A stretch of DNA of 64,000 nucleotides from Pegea sp. RAD2-039. Its lineage: Eukaryota > Chordata > Thaliacea > Salpida > Salpidae. Below the pieces are notes generated by a model. It was not told the DNA's origin. It did not search any database and saw only the letters and a list, made by a program, of their open reading frames with translations. Of this stretch, positions 47,806 to 59,179 are shown in pieces (within the stretch, counting starts at the first letter, position 1; the number at the start of each line of letters is the position of its first letter). The translations under genes were made by a program, and so were the position numbers. The stretch lies in assembly GCA_034620365.1 (NCBI GenBank), contig JAQGEQ010000329.1, positions 186,001 to 250,000 of the forward strand, given 5' to 3'.

Positions 47806-47862
47806 AGGCACAGTGCATTTTTTAGGTTAACCAACAGTTTATATGATAATGAAACTGTGCCT
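47806..47862. ncRNA. Short hairpin, candidate 2
   Basis: AGGCACAGT (47806-47814) pairs with ACTGTGCCT (47854-47862) over 9 bp. Then CATT (47816-47819) pairs with AATG (47848-47851) after a small asymmetric loop, with two more weak pairs. Total 57 nt. The stem is shorter than a typical pre-miRNA. Confidence 0.2.
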
Positions 47863-48314
47863 GATTTTTTTCATTATAGTCTCTTAAAAAATTAGCACGC
47901 TTAAAATAGTTATGGACAAACAAAACCTTAAAACATTTTAATAAGAACTGTCATCGCTGAAGCTTAAGCGCAACTGTAATGTATAAATTTTAAAGTATGT
48001 ATGAACTTACATATTAATAAATTCAAAGAAGAATTATTTGAAGAAGTATCAATTTTACTGTATATTATATAAAAAGGACTTTTTTAATCATCCTCAATTA
48101 GAAAGCCAAAAAAATTATTATGATTATTAACAATATTTTGCCTTTTAACAATTCAACCTAGTAATTGTACTACTAAATTTTTCTATTATTTTGGAAGTAT
48201 GTAATTTTTACAGATAGTATTCTTTCTAATTTTATACCACCTTAATCGTATGTATAAATAAATCAAAATTATAACAGGTTTAACCATTTTTACTCAACAA
48301 TAAAACTAATACGT

Positions 48315-48396
48315 TGAAGGTTACACTCAGAAGTTAAAAAATTGGAAAAATTAAAAAGTGTGTTAAGATTTTTTTAACTTTTAAGTGTAACCTTCA
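48315..48396. ncRNA. Hairpin with microRNA-precursor-like geometry, candidate 3
   Basis: A near-perfect 27-bp inverted repeat. The left arm (48315-48341) begins TGAAGGTTACACT and the right arm (48370-48396) ends AGTGTAACCTTCA. Only two positions differ, one being a G-T wobble. The loop is 28 nt and total length 82 nt, in the normal pre-miRNA range. Strand unknown. A small MITE or other palindromic element is an alternative. Confidence 0.35.
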
Positions 48397-50186
48397 GAAT
48401 TTCAATTTTTAGAATCTATTTTTAAACTGCGATTGTCTCTTAACCATTTTGCTTTAAAGCTATGAGTTTTTATATATTTCTATTTTTATTGTTCATTTAA
48501 TAGAATTTCTGCTTTAAATATTTTGGGAAGTAGAAACTCTAATATAGTATTTGGCCTTTAGTAATCATACTTTTCCAAATTTATTTCTTTCCTTTTCCAA
48601 ATTACTAAGAACAAAATTTTTCACAATATAAATTATCTTATTTTGCTTGCTTAGCTGAGCTGTTTAAAGGATCAATATATTAAATCGTTACGATTGATTT
48701 AAAATTCTTGTGTGCTACATAAGAATAGAATTTAATACAACTTTATGTTAGTACTATATTTTAAAAGTTCGTTTGGAAAATCTAAATTTCTTCTATAATT
48801 ATAGCATATTATATCATTTATTTTTTCATTTGTCAGTTTTCCTGCAGCAAATAGTTGCTATTCTCATAACTGAAAATAAAACTCAATGAAAAATTTAAAT
48901 AGTGAATTAGTGCGAAAATGTACTACATTACTTATTTCTTTTGTTATTGTTTTTGAATATACAAATATAGTTTTAAAATATGTTTACATACCCAAACTTA
49001 AAGTTGTTAGAAAACTTCACTTACTTATAAATATAGTTAATAATATAAATATATAGCATTTTTATTTTAGTGTTTTATTATTATGATATCTTACATCTTT
49101 ATTGATTCCATTTCAATATTTTAGATCTTATTCGTATGATTTTAAAAGTGATTTTATTATTTTTCTATAAAAATCTCTTTCAATTTTGATTTATATACCT
49201 TAAGTTGTTTTTGCATTTTAGAAAATATATATTTAAAAATGTTTTTTTTTAACTATGGTTATAAGACATTTTTCATGATATATACTGAAGATTTTTCAAT
49301 CCCTTTTCTTTTAAGATACAGAGATGACAGTTTAAACAAGTTAAAATTATAAGAGTTCAAAAAATCATTAATATAAGTATTATTAATTGAAATGAACTAT
49401 TGAATGATGATATACTTAATACCCAAACCCTATTGCCTTAAAATTTCTATATTTTACTTTTCATGTTTTGTAGTGACTGTTTGTAAATTTCTGTTTCTTT
49501 TATTGTATTTTTGTAAGCCTGCTAACTTCATTTATCTTAAAGAGTTTCTCCTAAGCTTCTTAAATATAGATTTTATAAATAACATTATTCAATATATCTA
49601 TAAATTGTGAAAGATTTTTTTTAAGATGTTGATAGTACAGCAATATCCTTATGCAATGGTTACTTTAAAACCATTAATATTTGTGACTCAAAACTTGATT
49701 AAGTTAATTGAAATCAATTTGATAAATTTATCTTACATAAAGCTTTTAAGCTTGAATAACTTTCTACTTCTACTATTATGTTTTAAACTACTTTACCTTC
49801 AAGGTACTTTCTTTAAAACAATTTTCTTATCATTTGAAAGGTTAATCTATTGTTATGATTTTATTAATTTATGATTTAGATAAGCAAACTTTTTAAAGGA
49901 GAGTATATGCTACTTTAATAGTAGGCATTATGTAGTGTACTGATAAGTGATAATATCTGACAATTTTTTAATTACAAATCTGTAGGAGTTAGTAGCCATG
50001 GCTCAAAGATTTTTGAAATTTATTGGCCAAATTAATATTATTTTTATTATGTGGAAAGATGAACAGAGATATACAGAATAGTTGTTATTTTAAATCTATG
50101 AAAATACTTTGTTCTTACTGAATTAGATGATATTTAATAATAAATATTTTTAAATCTTTAATTTGTTTTTAGAGTTTATTAAAAAT

Positions 50187-52385
50187 ATGTCAACAGAACA
50201 AAACTATGAATATGAAAAAGATAGTCAGATTCAATTAAAAGAATTTGCTCATCAAGTAGGAGGTCGTGCAAAAATCTATTTTTATGATAAAAGGACATTG
50301 TGTAAACCTTATGTGGCTAGAGAATTATATTTTTACTCCAATGTTCCCAGCAAACTAATTGAATTTACTCCATTATTCAAAGGTATGTCTTTTTTGAAAT
50401 AATGTTCATCTTTAGCTTAATAGTTTATCTTATTATTATTTATTTTAGAAATTTTAGAATTCATGATTAGAATTTTTGCCTAAAATATTTATAACTTGAA
50501 AATAGTTATAAAAGTCTCATGATACATAACAACAAGTGGTTTGGGATAAAACTGTTTCTATTTACTAATTTTTGGACACTGATTTTCAAACTATTAGCCG
50601 AAAAGGTTCCTGATGTAATATAAAATATTTGAAAAGTTTAATTGAGTTAACTTAGAACTTTATTATGTTAGAAATCTTTGATAAAAAAGATTATTACAAA
50701 AATCTTACCTTAAAATTCACCTGCTTATAGCTGACAACTTACCTGGATAGAAATTTCTTGAAAACCTATAAAATCATCTTAACTATTTTAAACAATAAAA
50801 ATATGGGCTTATAGTTAAAGTTTCATCTATTTCAAAAACTGCTTTGATTATTTCATCAAATAGATATTTTTATTAATTGTTTGTAAGATGTTTTTTTAAC
50901 TATTTTTAATAAATGTTTGTGCTTTAGAGCTTTATAGCATTAGAAAGTTTGAGATTAGTAATTTGTGAATCAATTTTGTAAATGACATTTTTTCTATTAA
51001 TCAGATTTGTATAAGTTTCATCTCAAAATGACTTTCGAAAATCATTTTTTAGGCATTATTACAGTTAGCCTAGATTCCTCAGATAATACCAAGCATGTAG
51101 CTTATGCTCTTCCTAAAACAAAACTTAAACCAAACTCGAAAGAGCTGAAATCTCTCATTAAACGTCCTCGCATCCACTCAAGACGTTGTATCAAAGATGT
51201 TGATCAATTACAAGCTAAATTTTGGTTTGTATAAAAATCGTCGTTTGTTTCAAAAATATTTTTAACTTTTCTTTTATTTCTATCAGTTCTGAAGACACAT
51301 TATGCTTTGAAGTTTCATCTTTGAGTGTAGAAAATTCTGCTGATTTCGAAAATAACCAAATTGATGTTTGTATCCGTCCAGAAATTCCAGTTTTAACAAA
51401 TTCATGGTCAGAACCAAATAAAAGAAAACCATGGATCAAATCAAAAGTATTAATGATTTTTAAGGATAATGATAGAAACTTCAGCATTTGTCAACAAATC
51501 ATTAAATTTCAGCGAGTATCATATCAACAGTAATATACTTTTCAGGAAACTTGTTCAAATGAAAACAATCAGCCGATCGAAAAGCGCTTTCTACTATTAG
51601 AAAACATTACTTGTGAATACAAAAAGCCATGTGTACTAGATTTGAAAGTGGGAACTTGTATAAGAAGTAGTTTAAAGATGGAAAAACTTGACGCCTGGTG
51701 CACAAGACTTCAACTTGGTGTCCGTTTGAGCGGGATGCAGGTGAAATGATAAGACTTTTTCAAATTTCGGATGTGCTTACAGTTAAAACTAAACCAACAA
51801 GTAATTTTTAAACTAGTAAACAAAAATGTTTCATTCTATTCTATCATCAATTAAAATATTGATTAATTTAGCTCTACGACATTTCAAAAAATTGCTACTA
51901 TTATTTGAATAAGTATGATGGACAAAAATTAAATTCTGAGGGACTACGATCTGTTCTTTATCAATTTTTTTCTCATAAATTCAGGTGTGTATAAACCTTC
52001 TCTAACAATCTAATAAAAGAATTTAATTTCGTCTTATGAGTGCTTGAGTTTACTTATAAATTCTGTATTGAACAGTGGAAGTGATACCGAGCACCAAAGT
52101 CTTTCATTGTCTCAACGAAAGATGGTTGTTAAAGCAGTTGAGAAAGTGAAGATGCTTTACTCAGTACTGAAGGAACAAGTTTGCCGCCGATTTTATTCCT
52201 GTTCTGTTCTCATCGCTTATGATGCGTCAATGTTAGATACAGGAGGTTCATGTCCACTTAGTGTTAAAATTATCGATTTCGCTCATTATTGTTTAAGTGA
52301 CCAACTAGTTCACCCTGGAGTTGATGATGGCTTGCTTTTTGGTATTAAAAACATTTCTACTTTGCTAGAAAGCTTTTTGGATTAA
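50187..52385 (+). CDS. IP6K: Inositol hexakisphosphate kinase
   Basis: Makes diphospho-inositol pentakisphosphate (5-InsP7) from InsP6 and ATP. Six exons (50187-50382, 51053-51224, 51287-51446, 51546-51740, 51872-51984, 52049-52385) join to 390 residues. The inositol-phosphate-kinase signature PxxxDxKxG is PCVLDLKVG near residue 205. LEGVRLSGMQLYD-like sequence follows, FYSCSVLIAYD corresponds to the family's SSLLxxYD, and the metal-binding IDFAH is near residue 355. Exon 2 contains the conserved GIITVSLD beta-strand (kinase N-lobe). The tail VHPGVDDGLLFGIKNI matches the IP6K rather than IPMK or IP3K C-terminus. The 3' splice site before 52049 (TGCTTGAG) is weak. Poly(A) signal AATAAA at 52738. 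Confidence 0.92.
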
Positions 52386-52737
52386 TAGGTATATTTAATC
52401 TTAATATAATTAAGGTTTCAAAAGAGTTAAGATAATACATGTAATTCTTATTCAACTATTGCACTTTAATAAGCATATTTTACAAAAATATTTGTTTTTT
52501 TAATATACATACTAACTTGTAAATATTGAGTCGCTTTTATTCTGTACAAAATGTTCTGAGATTATGCTTTTACAAAATAACGACAATCGATTATCAACTA
52601 TGTTTATTCAATCTCTTTTTTGTTCAAGCTTTCATGAACCGAAAATTTTGTAGAAAGTAAAGTTTAATCTTGGTGGTTCTGATCATATGCATATACTTCT
52701 TGTTTGTAATCGCCACTTACTGTTTCACTGTGTAATC

Positions 52738-52743
52738 AATAAA
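52738..52743 (+). terminator. AATAAA poly(A) signal of IP6K
   Basis: Canonical hexamer about 350 nt after the stop codon. Confidence 0.45.
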
Positions 52744-52842
52744 CAATTTTTTTACAACTTTTAAATTACTATTAGCTTATTAAATAAATCTGTCAACTAA
52801 AACTTTGAGAAATCATGTTGAGGACAACAATTTTTTATATTA

Positions 52843-52848
52843 TTTATT
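52843..52848 (-). terminator. AATAAA poly(A) signal of APRT
   Basis: Minus-strand AATAAA about 125 nt beyond the APRT stop. It overlaps the 3' region of convergent IP6K. Confidence 0.5.
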
Positions 52849-52972
52849 GATAGATATATTCTATAAACTGATAAGAAAATTACTGAACGATCAAAATCAA
52901 TAAGCAAATTACTAAAATTAATTTCCACTAAGATTTTGAGCAAGTAATACATGATGATTATTTAACTCATGA

Positions 52973-53515
52973 TTAAAATTCATATTGAACAATTGAATAA
53001 ACATCAGTTCCAGATGGTAACTTTTTCTTGCCTTCTAAACCAGTTAATTCAACTATAGCGAGACAACACAAAATATTAGCAGAAAACTGATTGATGAGTT
53101 TACATGTAGCTGCCATTGTACCTCCAGTTGCTATTAAATCATCAACTATAACAACATTTTGATTTTGTTGAATAGCACTCTTTTGTATTTCAATACAATC
53201 TTCACCATACTCTAAAGTATATGCTTGTGAGTATTTATCACCAGGAAGTTTTCCTTTTTTCCTTGCTGGAACAAAACTACAATTCAGACTTTTTGCAAGC
53301 ATTGGAGCAAACAAGAAACCTCTAGATTCCAACCCAACTACAACATCAACCTTTTTGTTCACAGAGGCTTTACAATGTTCACTAAATAATTGTATAACAT
53401 CATCTACTAACGCTGGAGTCTCAAAAAGAGGAAAAATATCTTTGAAATCAATTCCTTGTTTTGGAAAATTGGGATAAATTTTGATTCGTTCTTTAATTTT
53501 TTCTTCAGAACTCAT
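52973..53515 (-). CDS. APRT: Adenine phosphoribosyltransferase
   Basis: Converts adenine and PRPP to AMP in purine salvage. Intronless minus-strand ORF. ATG at 53515-53513 gives 180 residues, the same as human APRT. Conserved elements: YPNFPKQGIDFKDIFPLF; GLESRGFLF (base-binding region); VPARKKGKLPG (flexible loop); EYGEDCIEIQ; and the PRPP-binding motif VVIVDDLIATGGT. All active-site motifs are intact. An acceptor-like TATCTTTTAG and a further TTACAG lie shortly upstream on the minus strand, so there may be a 5' UTR intron. It is the only complete minus-strand gene in the window, convergent with IP6K. Confidence 0.96.
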   Translation of the reverse strand: MSSEEKIKERIKIYPNFPKQGIDFKDIFPLFETPALVDDVIQLFSEHCKASVNKKVDVVVGLESRGFLFAPMLAKSLNCSFVPARKKGKLPGDKYSQAYTLEYGEDCIEIQKSAIQQNQNVVIVDDLIATGGTMAATCKLINQFSANILCCLAIVELTGLEGKKKLPSGTDVYSIVQYEF

Positions 53516-56143
53516 AATTATCAATATTATATATTCTACTGTAATATCTAAAAGATAAAGTTTTTTCAGTATGACTTTATTAAAATAATAAACAATAATC
53601 TGATTATCAAAATATTATAAGTTTAAAAGTATAATATCTTATTTGCTCTTTTATCAAATAAAATGTATTAAGTATTGAAATAACTTCTAATCAATTTAAT
53701 ATAACAAGATAAAAAAAACAATTAGAAAATAGTGCTTTTTTGATATCTTTAAAATAATTTTAACTGATGTATGAGTTTAATTTTTTCTAATAAATATTAT
53801 ACTTCTATATATAATAATAAAGTTGTACGTTTATTTTTATTATATAACTAAAACAAAACTTAGCTATTAGGATATTGTAAGCTTATTCAAAACTATTAAT
53901 CATAACAGACTTAAAAGTATGCTACATAATATTTGGAACAATATTACAAGTTAATAATTAAACTTCTTATAAATACTGTTATCAACCAATATAAACATTA
54001 CACAAATAAAACATAATAAGATTTCAGATTACAATTATTTTTTAAATTTTAAGTTAGAGCATTATCAAATTATTATTTTTAAAATGGAATCACTAATTTA
54101 AGTTTGTTGGAAAACAATTAATATTTTGCAAATATTGAAAACTGATGTATATAGATAACTATAGAATAAATCTTGAAAAGCAAAGTAGTACTTTCATCTT
54201 TTAAAATAAGAGTTTCACGACTAAAATGACTTTTTTGAATCACATACCGATAACAAAATGAAAATGTAAATTTGTAACTTTACTTTGTGGAAAACGCTGA
54301 CTAAAAATTTTATCAATGAAATCTTACAATTAACTGTAATAAAAAAGGTTGCATAAGGCTGCCCTTTAGTAAAAAAGACCCAGTAAAAAGGAAAATATTT
54401 TAATTAATCGTAATCGAATAGGTTATTTGCATTTTAAACTTGTTAAAATGACCTCAAAATAAAATCAACATCCAAAATCTGAGAAAGTTTTTGTAAAGCC
54501 ATCATTTTAAGTTTATAAAATTAAAGAAAATTTTGTTATAAAATAGTAGCTAACTGCTCAAATGTAAGATATTTTTAAATAAATAAACAAATGAAATGAT
54601 ACTCAGTTAGATACTTTGAGTACTTTATATTATACTTTTGAGTCCACAAGGTGATACCCATCTTCGACAAATGGTAGCTGATTTGTTTGCTGGTTTTCTC
54701 AATGGATACTTTCTCGTAGCATTTATATGCTAATAATTATTACGATCTTATTCTGTAACTCATTTAATGTTTGATCCTTAACGTCAACATATGTTTAGAT
54801 ACTTTCATAAAATGTTGATTTTTTGTTCTCTTACTTAATACGGAGAGTTGTTTTTCAAATAATATCGTTTCTGTCAAAATTTCAAACCTTGTATATTTCT
54901 AATTACTACATTTTCTATCTCTTCTACCATCTTACTTAACCTTTTAAATTCTTAAAGGAAACCGGGCAGTATTAAACACTTTCGGAAGCAACCTCGGCGA
55001 TTTTATTCATCTTCGCATTTTTCAGACTGATTGGAATATAAGTTGACAACTTTTCAAAAATTGTATTTCATGTCTTCAAAAAAATGTATGCCTATCTTAT
55101 CTTAACGGCTTAAAACTATACAATTTTACTATGTGTTAAGTTACTTTATGTGTTATATTTTATTTAACACCGACGATTTTTAGAGAGTTCTTTTATTTTT
55201 AAAGCTAGATTATTTTTCTTATTCTTCAATTATGATTCTATACAGTTAAGAATTTTTTCAATATTTGTAATGTTTACTCAAATAATTTAACTACATCAAC
55301 AACATAATTAATGTTTACTTTTAACGCCAATTTAAATTTCTTTTAATTTCAAACTATATAACATCTTTAATTGTAGTCAAATAAGGTTTTTATTATTACA
55401 ATTAGATGAACTTTATCAGAAATCTTTTTGTATAATTAGAAATAAATTAACTTTATAGAAAATCTTCTTTTATAAGCTAAGTTCAGTATACTTTTTGGAA
55501 GTATGCTTTGATTTCTATGGTACCCTTTTATGGTATCTAGGAAATTGATTTTTGTTTGTAACTAACGTTCAAACTAACCTTGTATTAATTGTATTTAGTT
55601 GTTTAATCATTTGAATTATCTAATTAGTACATACTAATTAAACTTTGGTAAATAATAAAAGCTATAAGTTATAGGTAAAACATTTTTCATAATTATATCA
55701 TGATAATTTATTTCTTCTTTTTTTAAAATTAATTAGTTTTATTTAAATGTATAATTCTTCTTATTTGATATGATTTAATTCTTATTTATTAGTAATAAAT
55801 AGTTTAGGTAGTACTTATTTGTAAAAAGCCTCCAAAAATAGAATATTTCTTATATTATATATTATTTAGTTGGTTGATTATATGTATGACTGATTATTAA
55901 ATGTTTGATAGACATAATTGTTTAGCTATTGTTAATTTTCAACTAACTATGAGTTAAAGTAACTTTACTTATAGAGCTTTTTATTTTTTTATTAGTTTTG
56001 ATATTTTTTACATCCTTATGAGCCTCAGCTGGTTCAAAAGTTAGGTAAGATTTCAAATTTGGATGTTGAAATATTTTCAAACTAAAATTCTACCCCATAG
56101 TTTGGTCAATTAAGTATATTTGAAAATATCTTTAAATCTAAAA
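53516..56143. other. Spacer between APRT and the TRPV channel gene
   Basis: Contains both 5' flanks (APRT and TRPV diverge). A less AT-rich patch at 54640-54730 has open frames on both strands, but nothing is recognisable. No repeats seen. Confidence 0.4.
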
Positions 56144-58474
56144 ATGGAATTTCTTTCAAACTTGAAAAAGTCTCTGGCAAAGAAATGGAAAAATTTTTTT
56201 TATATTGATTATAGTTTCTCTGAATGGAAGCTTCAAAATAAACCAAGCGATGAACAAGAAATGTATAAAATAGTTAGCTTATCTGGTGGAGAATTGTTAG
56301 ATTTATATGATGAAGGAGGTGATGAAGAAGATTTTAAAGAAAAGGAAAAGAGAATAGAACAATATTTTGAAGACCACATCAAACCATTCTTTATAGAAGA
56401 TCAAGCAAAGTCACTTACACAAGAAAAATATCGAGAATGGATGACTCAGCAGACAAAGCAACTACATGTGGTTGAAGTTGAAGATGATTGTACTTCAATT
56501 GCCTCTGTAGCTAAACCATTTGATCAACATATGTACATGTGGAGACTTGATAAAAGAGGAGCTGTTGGAGAAACTCCTCTTCATCTACTCTTCTTAAAAA
56601 ATTCAGACAAGCATATTTCAATTGCTAGAGTCTTACTGAAATTATGTCCTGAATTAGCTTATGATTTATATGAGGCTCCTGAATATTATGGTGAGTCCTG
56701 CCTCCATTTTGCAATTATTCAAAATAATGTTGAAGCCATAAAACTGCTGTTAGATACAAAACTAGTTGATTTACATGCAAGGGCTCGAGGCAAGTTTTTT
56801 TTACCAGTTAATGTAAAACGTGGCGATATAATTTTAGATAAAAGTCAGTATCAAGGATATGCTTACTATGGTGAGTATCCTCTATCATTTGCTGCTAGCT
56901 TGGGTGATCATGATATTTATGATTTGCTGATTGAAAGTGGTTGTGATCCTGATAGAAAAGATCGATATGGTAATAACCTTTTACATTTATGTGTTATTCA
57001 TGAACAAGCAAATATGTTTTATTATGCTATCAACCACCCCAAAGTAAAAGCAAATCCTAATCTAAAAAATGATGAAAATTTAAGCCCTTTAGCTTTAGCA
57101 GCTAAAATTGGCAAAACAAAGATGTTTTCTCAGATCCTTAAGTTTTCATCTCATCAATATTGGTCTTATAATACTTCTACATGTTCAGGTTATCCACTTA
57201 AATCATTTGATACAATTGACCCTGATGGTAGAACTGATTGGAATTCTGCTTTGATGCATATTATTCGTGGAGAAAAAGAAGGACATTTAGACATGCTGTC
57301 AAACAAAGTTGTACATCATTTATTGACAAAAAAATGGAAAACATTTGCTCTACTAATGTTCAACAAAGCACTTGTAACTTTTATTATTCATGTTCTCTTT
57401 CTTTCTGTCGCTGTTTATTTAAGACCTGATGAACCAGGTGACTTGAGATATGGTTCAAGTTCTTATGATTATGCTAGATACTGTTTTGAAGTTCTTACAG
57501 TATTTATTTGTTTGGTTATACTTGCTCTTACAGTTAAAGTTGTGTTTTTAGAAGGTTTTTCTGGTTTTATACAAGATATTGTCAGTATTCCGGCATTATT
57601 CTCATATCAAGTTGGTTGCTTGTTAACCATCATCTGTGTTGTTTTAAGATTTACAGATAAAACTTTAGAGGAAGATTGGTTGTTAATGATTGCTACTTTA
57701 ACCATCTGGTCTTGTTCTCTATTCTTTTTTCGCAATTTTTCACTCACAGGACATTTTGTGACAATTATTTATAGAACCTTTTCATCTGATGTCATCCGGT
57801 TCGGCATCATTTATATCATCATTTGGATAACTTTTACTCTTGCGTTTTTTCTACAGTTCAAAGGTCAAAATATTCGTGATTTCACTACGTTTGATAACGC
57901 AGCAATGATATTACTTCTTCAAAGTTTTGGAGAGTTTAACTTTGACAATATATTACAAGCGCGTTTCCCAGGACTTGCTATATTCCTCTTCATTTGCTTT
58001 ATGTTACTCGCTCATATTTTACTTCTTAATATGCTGATAGCGATGATGACTCGCACTTTTGAAAGAGTCGAAAAACTATCTTCTAAATTGCTGAAGAAGC
58101 AGTGGGCTTCTCTTATCATAATCATGGAAAAATTTCACACAAAAATTGAAAGGAAAACATTTCAAGAGTCATATGCTTCAAAATTGAACTCAGTAAGAAT
58201 GTCTGCAGAAGGCCAAGCTTCAATCCAATTAGAAGACTCTGAAGCGGAAGACACAAGAGCAATTAAAGTTATTCAGACCAAGAAAAGTTCTCAGTTTCAG
58301 AGAAAAAAGCTTATCCAAAACAAATGGCACAAAGCAAATGATATTGTGATTGATACTTTTAATAGTCTAGTATCTATGACAAGTCATGCTGCTAATATGA
58401 ATACAGATGAAATTGAAACAGGTAGTTCTATTAGCCAACAAAACGACTTACGCAGTTTAAACCACAATGCTTAA
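56144..58474 (+). CDS. TRPV-type cation channel, OSM-9/Inactive-like
   Basis: Subunit of a sensory Ca2+-permeable channel. Related proteins (worm OSM-9, fly Inactive) act in mechano-, osmo- and chemosensory cilia. One uninterrupted ORF of 776 residues. Ankyrin repeats span about residues 139-340 (ETPLHLLF, GESCLHFAIIQNN, GEYPLSFAASLGDHD, GNNLLHLCVIHE). The insert HARARGKFFLPVNVK, then YYGEYPLSFAA, matches the Inactive/OSM-9 group. Six membrane segments span about 395-640. The pore helix and filter are LLLQSFGEFNFD, and S6 is LLAHILLLNMLIAMMTRTF, followed by a Trp-containing TRP helix (KKQWASL). The long cytoplasmic tail is Ser/Lys-rich. Absence of introns over 2.3 kb is unusual for this family. 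Poly(A) signal AATAAA at 58644. Confidence 0.95.
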   Translation: MEFLSNLKKSLAKKWKNFFYIDYSFSEWKLQNKPSDEQEMYKIVSLSGGELLDLYDEGGDEEDFKEKEKRIEQYFEDHIKPFFIEDQAKSLTQEKYREWMTQQTKQLHVVEVEDDCTSIASVAKPFDQHMYMWRLDKRGAVGETPLHLLFLKNSDKHISIARVLLKLCPELAYDLYEAPEYYGESCLHFAIIQNNVEAIKLLLDTKLVDLHARARGKFFLPVNVKRGDIILDKSQYQGYAYYGEYPLSFAASLGDHDIYDLLIESGCDPDRKDRYGNNLLHLCVIHEQANMFYYAINHPKVKANPNLKNDENLSPLALAAKIGKTKMFSQILKFSSHQYWSYNTSTCSGYPLKSFDTIDPDGRTDWNSALMHIIRGEKEGHLDMLSNKVVHHLLTKKWKTFALLMFNKALVTFIIHVLFLSVAVYLRPDEPGDLRYGSSSYDYARYCFEVLTVFICLVILALTVKVVFLEGFSGFIQDIVSIPALFSYQVGCLLTIICVVLRFTDKTLEEDWLLMIATLTIWSCSLFFFRNFSLTGHFVTIIYRTFSSDVIRFGIIYIIIWITFTLAFFLQFKGQNIRDFTTFDNAAMILLLQSFGEFNFDNILQARFPGLAIFLFICFMLLAHILLLNMLIAMMTRTFERVEKLSSKLLKKQWASLIIIMEKFHTKIERKTFQESYASKLNSVRMSAEGQASIQLEDSEAEDTRAIKVIQTKKSSQFQRKKLIQNKWHKANDIVIDTFNSLVSMTSHAANMNTDEIETGSSISQQNDLRSLNHNA

Positions 58475-59179
58475 AATTTATATTTACTTCCGCCTTCAAT
58501 TCAATTGCATTTTCATTTTATTGAATATTTTCTAGCTTTTGTAGAATGTTTGAAATATGTAGACAATCTTTACAACCATTTGCATTAACATTGCAATACT
58601 GATCGTAGCTTATTTAAAATGTGACAATATTTTTTATACTATTAATAAAGTGTTATATTTGGTGTATTGATATGCCAACTAGCCATAAACTTAAATATTT
58701 AATTTAAAGTTGTTATTTTGTCAATGAAATCAGTTTTGTATTTTTGCATATTTTTATAGTTTATTTAAAACCTTAACTTTATTTCTACTAATGCTGTGAA
58801 AATCTTGTAATATTTGATTTTTTTTTTGAAACTTATCATGTATTCTTACCTCTTTTTATGAATTAAACTAATCTTTACCTGATTGAATAGTTTGAAAACT
58901 GTGAGTTTGTTTATAAATGATTTAGTTCTGTGAAACCACTAACCAAATTTCGGGCGTATCAAATAATTGTTTCTTTATTTACTTCTGACTGAAAACTTTT
59001 TTATTAAAAAACTTGTTAATTATGATTTTATCCACTGATTTATTACAACTTTATTACATTGATAAGAAAAGTTTATCTAAATGAATATTCCTCATGTTGA
59101 CTTCATTTATATTTGAAACAATCCAATATTTTATTCAAATTCCTTTTTTTGTTTATAAATCTTCAGGTTATTTGTAATC
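58475..59179. other. Spacer between TRPV and SLC35A3-like genes
   Basis: TRPV 3' UTR with AATAAA at 58644-58649. The acceptor TCTTCAG ending at 59166 lies 13 nt before the SLC35A3-like ATG. Confidence 0.5.
58644..58649 (+). terminator. AATAAA poly(A) signal of the TRPV gene
   Basis: Canonical hexamer 170 nt after the stop. Confidence 0.55.

Larger units (their letters stand above)
45886..50186. other. Long intergenic region between GST and IP6K
   Basis: No complete gene. 46270-47120 is less AT-rich, with broken open stretches on both strands, and may be a decayed element. The interval 47806-48396 contains two hairpins. The rest is AT-rich. An acceptor TTTTTAG lies 16 bases before the IP6K start. 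Confidence 0.4.
52386..52972. other. Convergent spacer between IP6K and APRT
   Basis: Holds the IP6K poly(A) signal (52738-52743, plus) and the APRT poly(A) signal (52843-52848, minus). Otherwise AT-rich. Confidence 0.5.
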
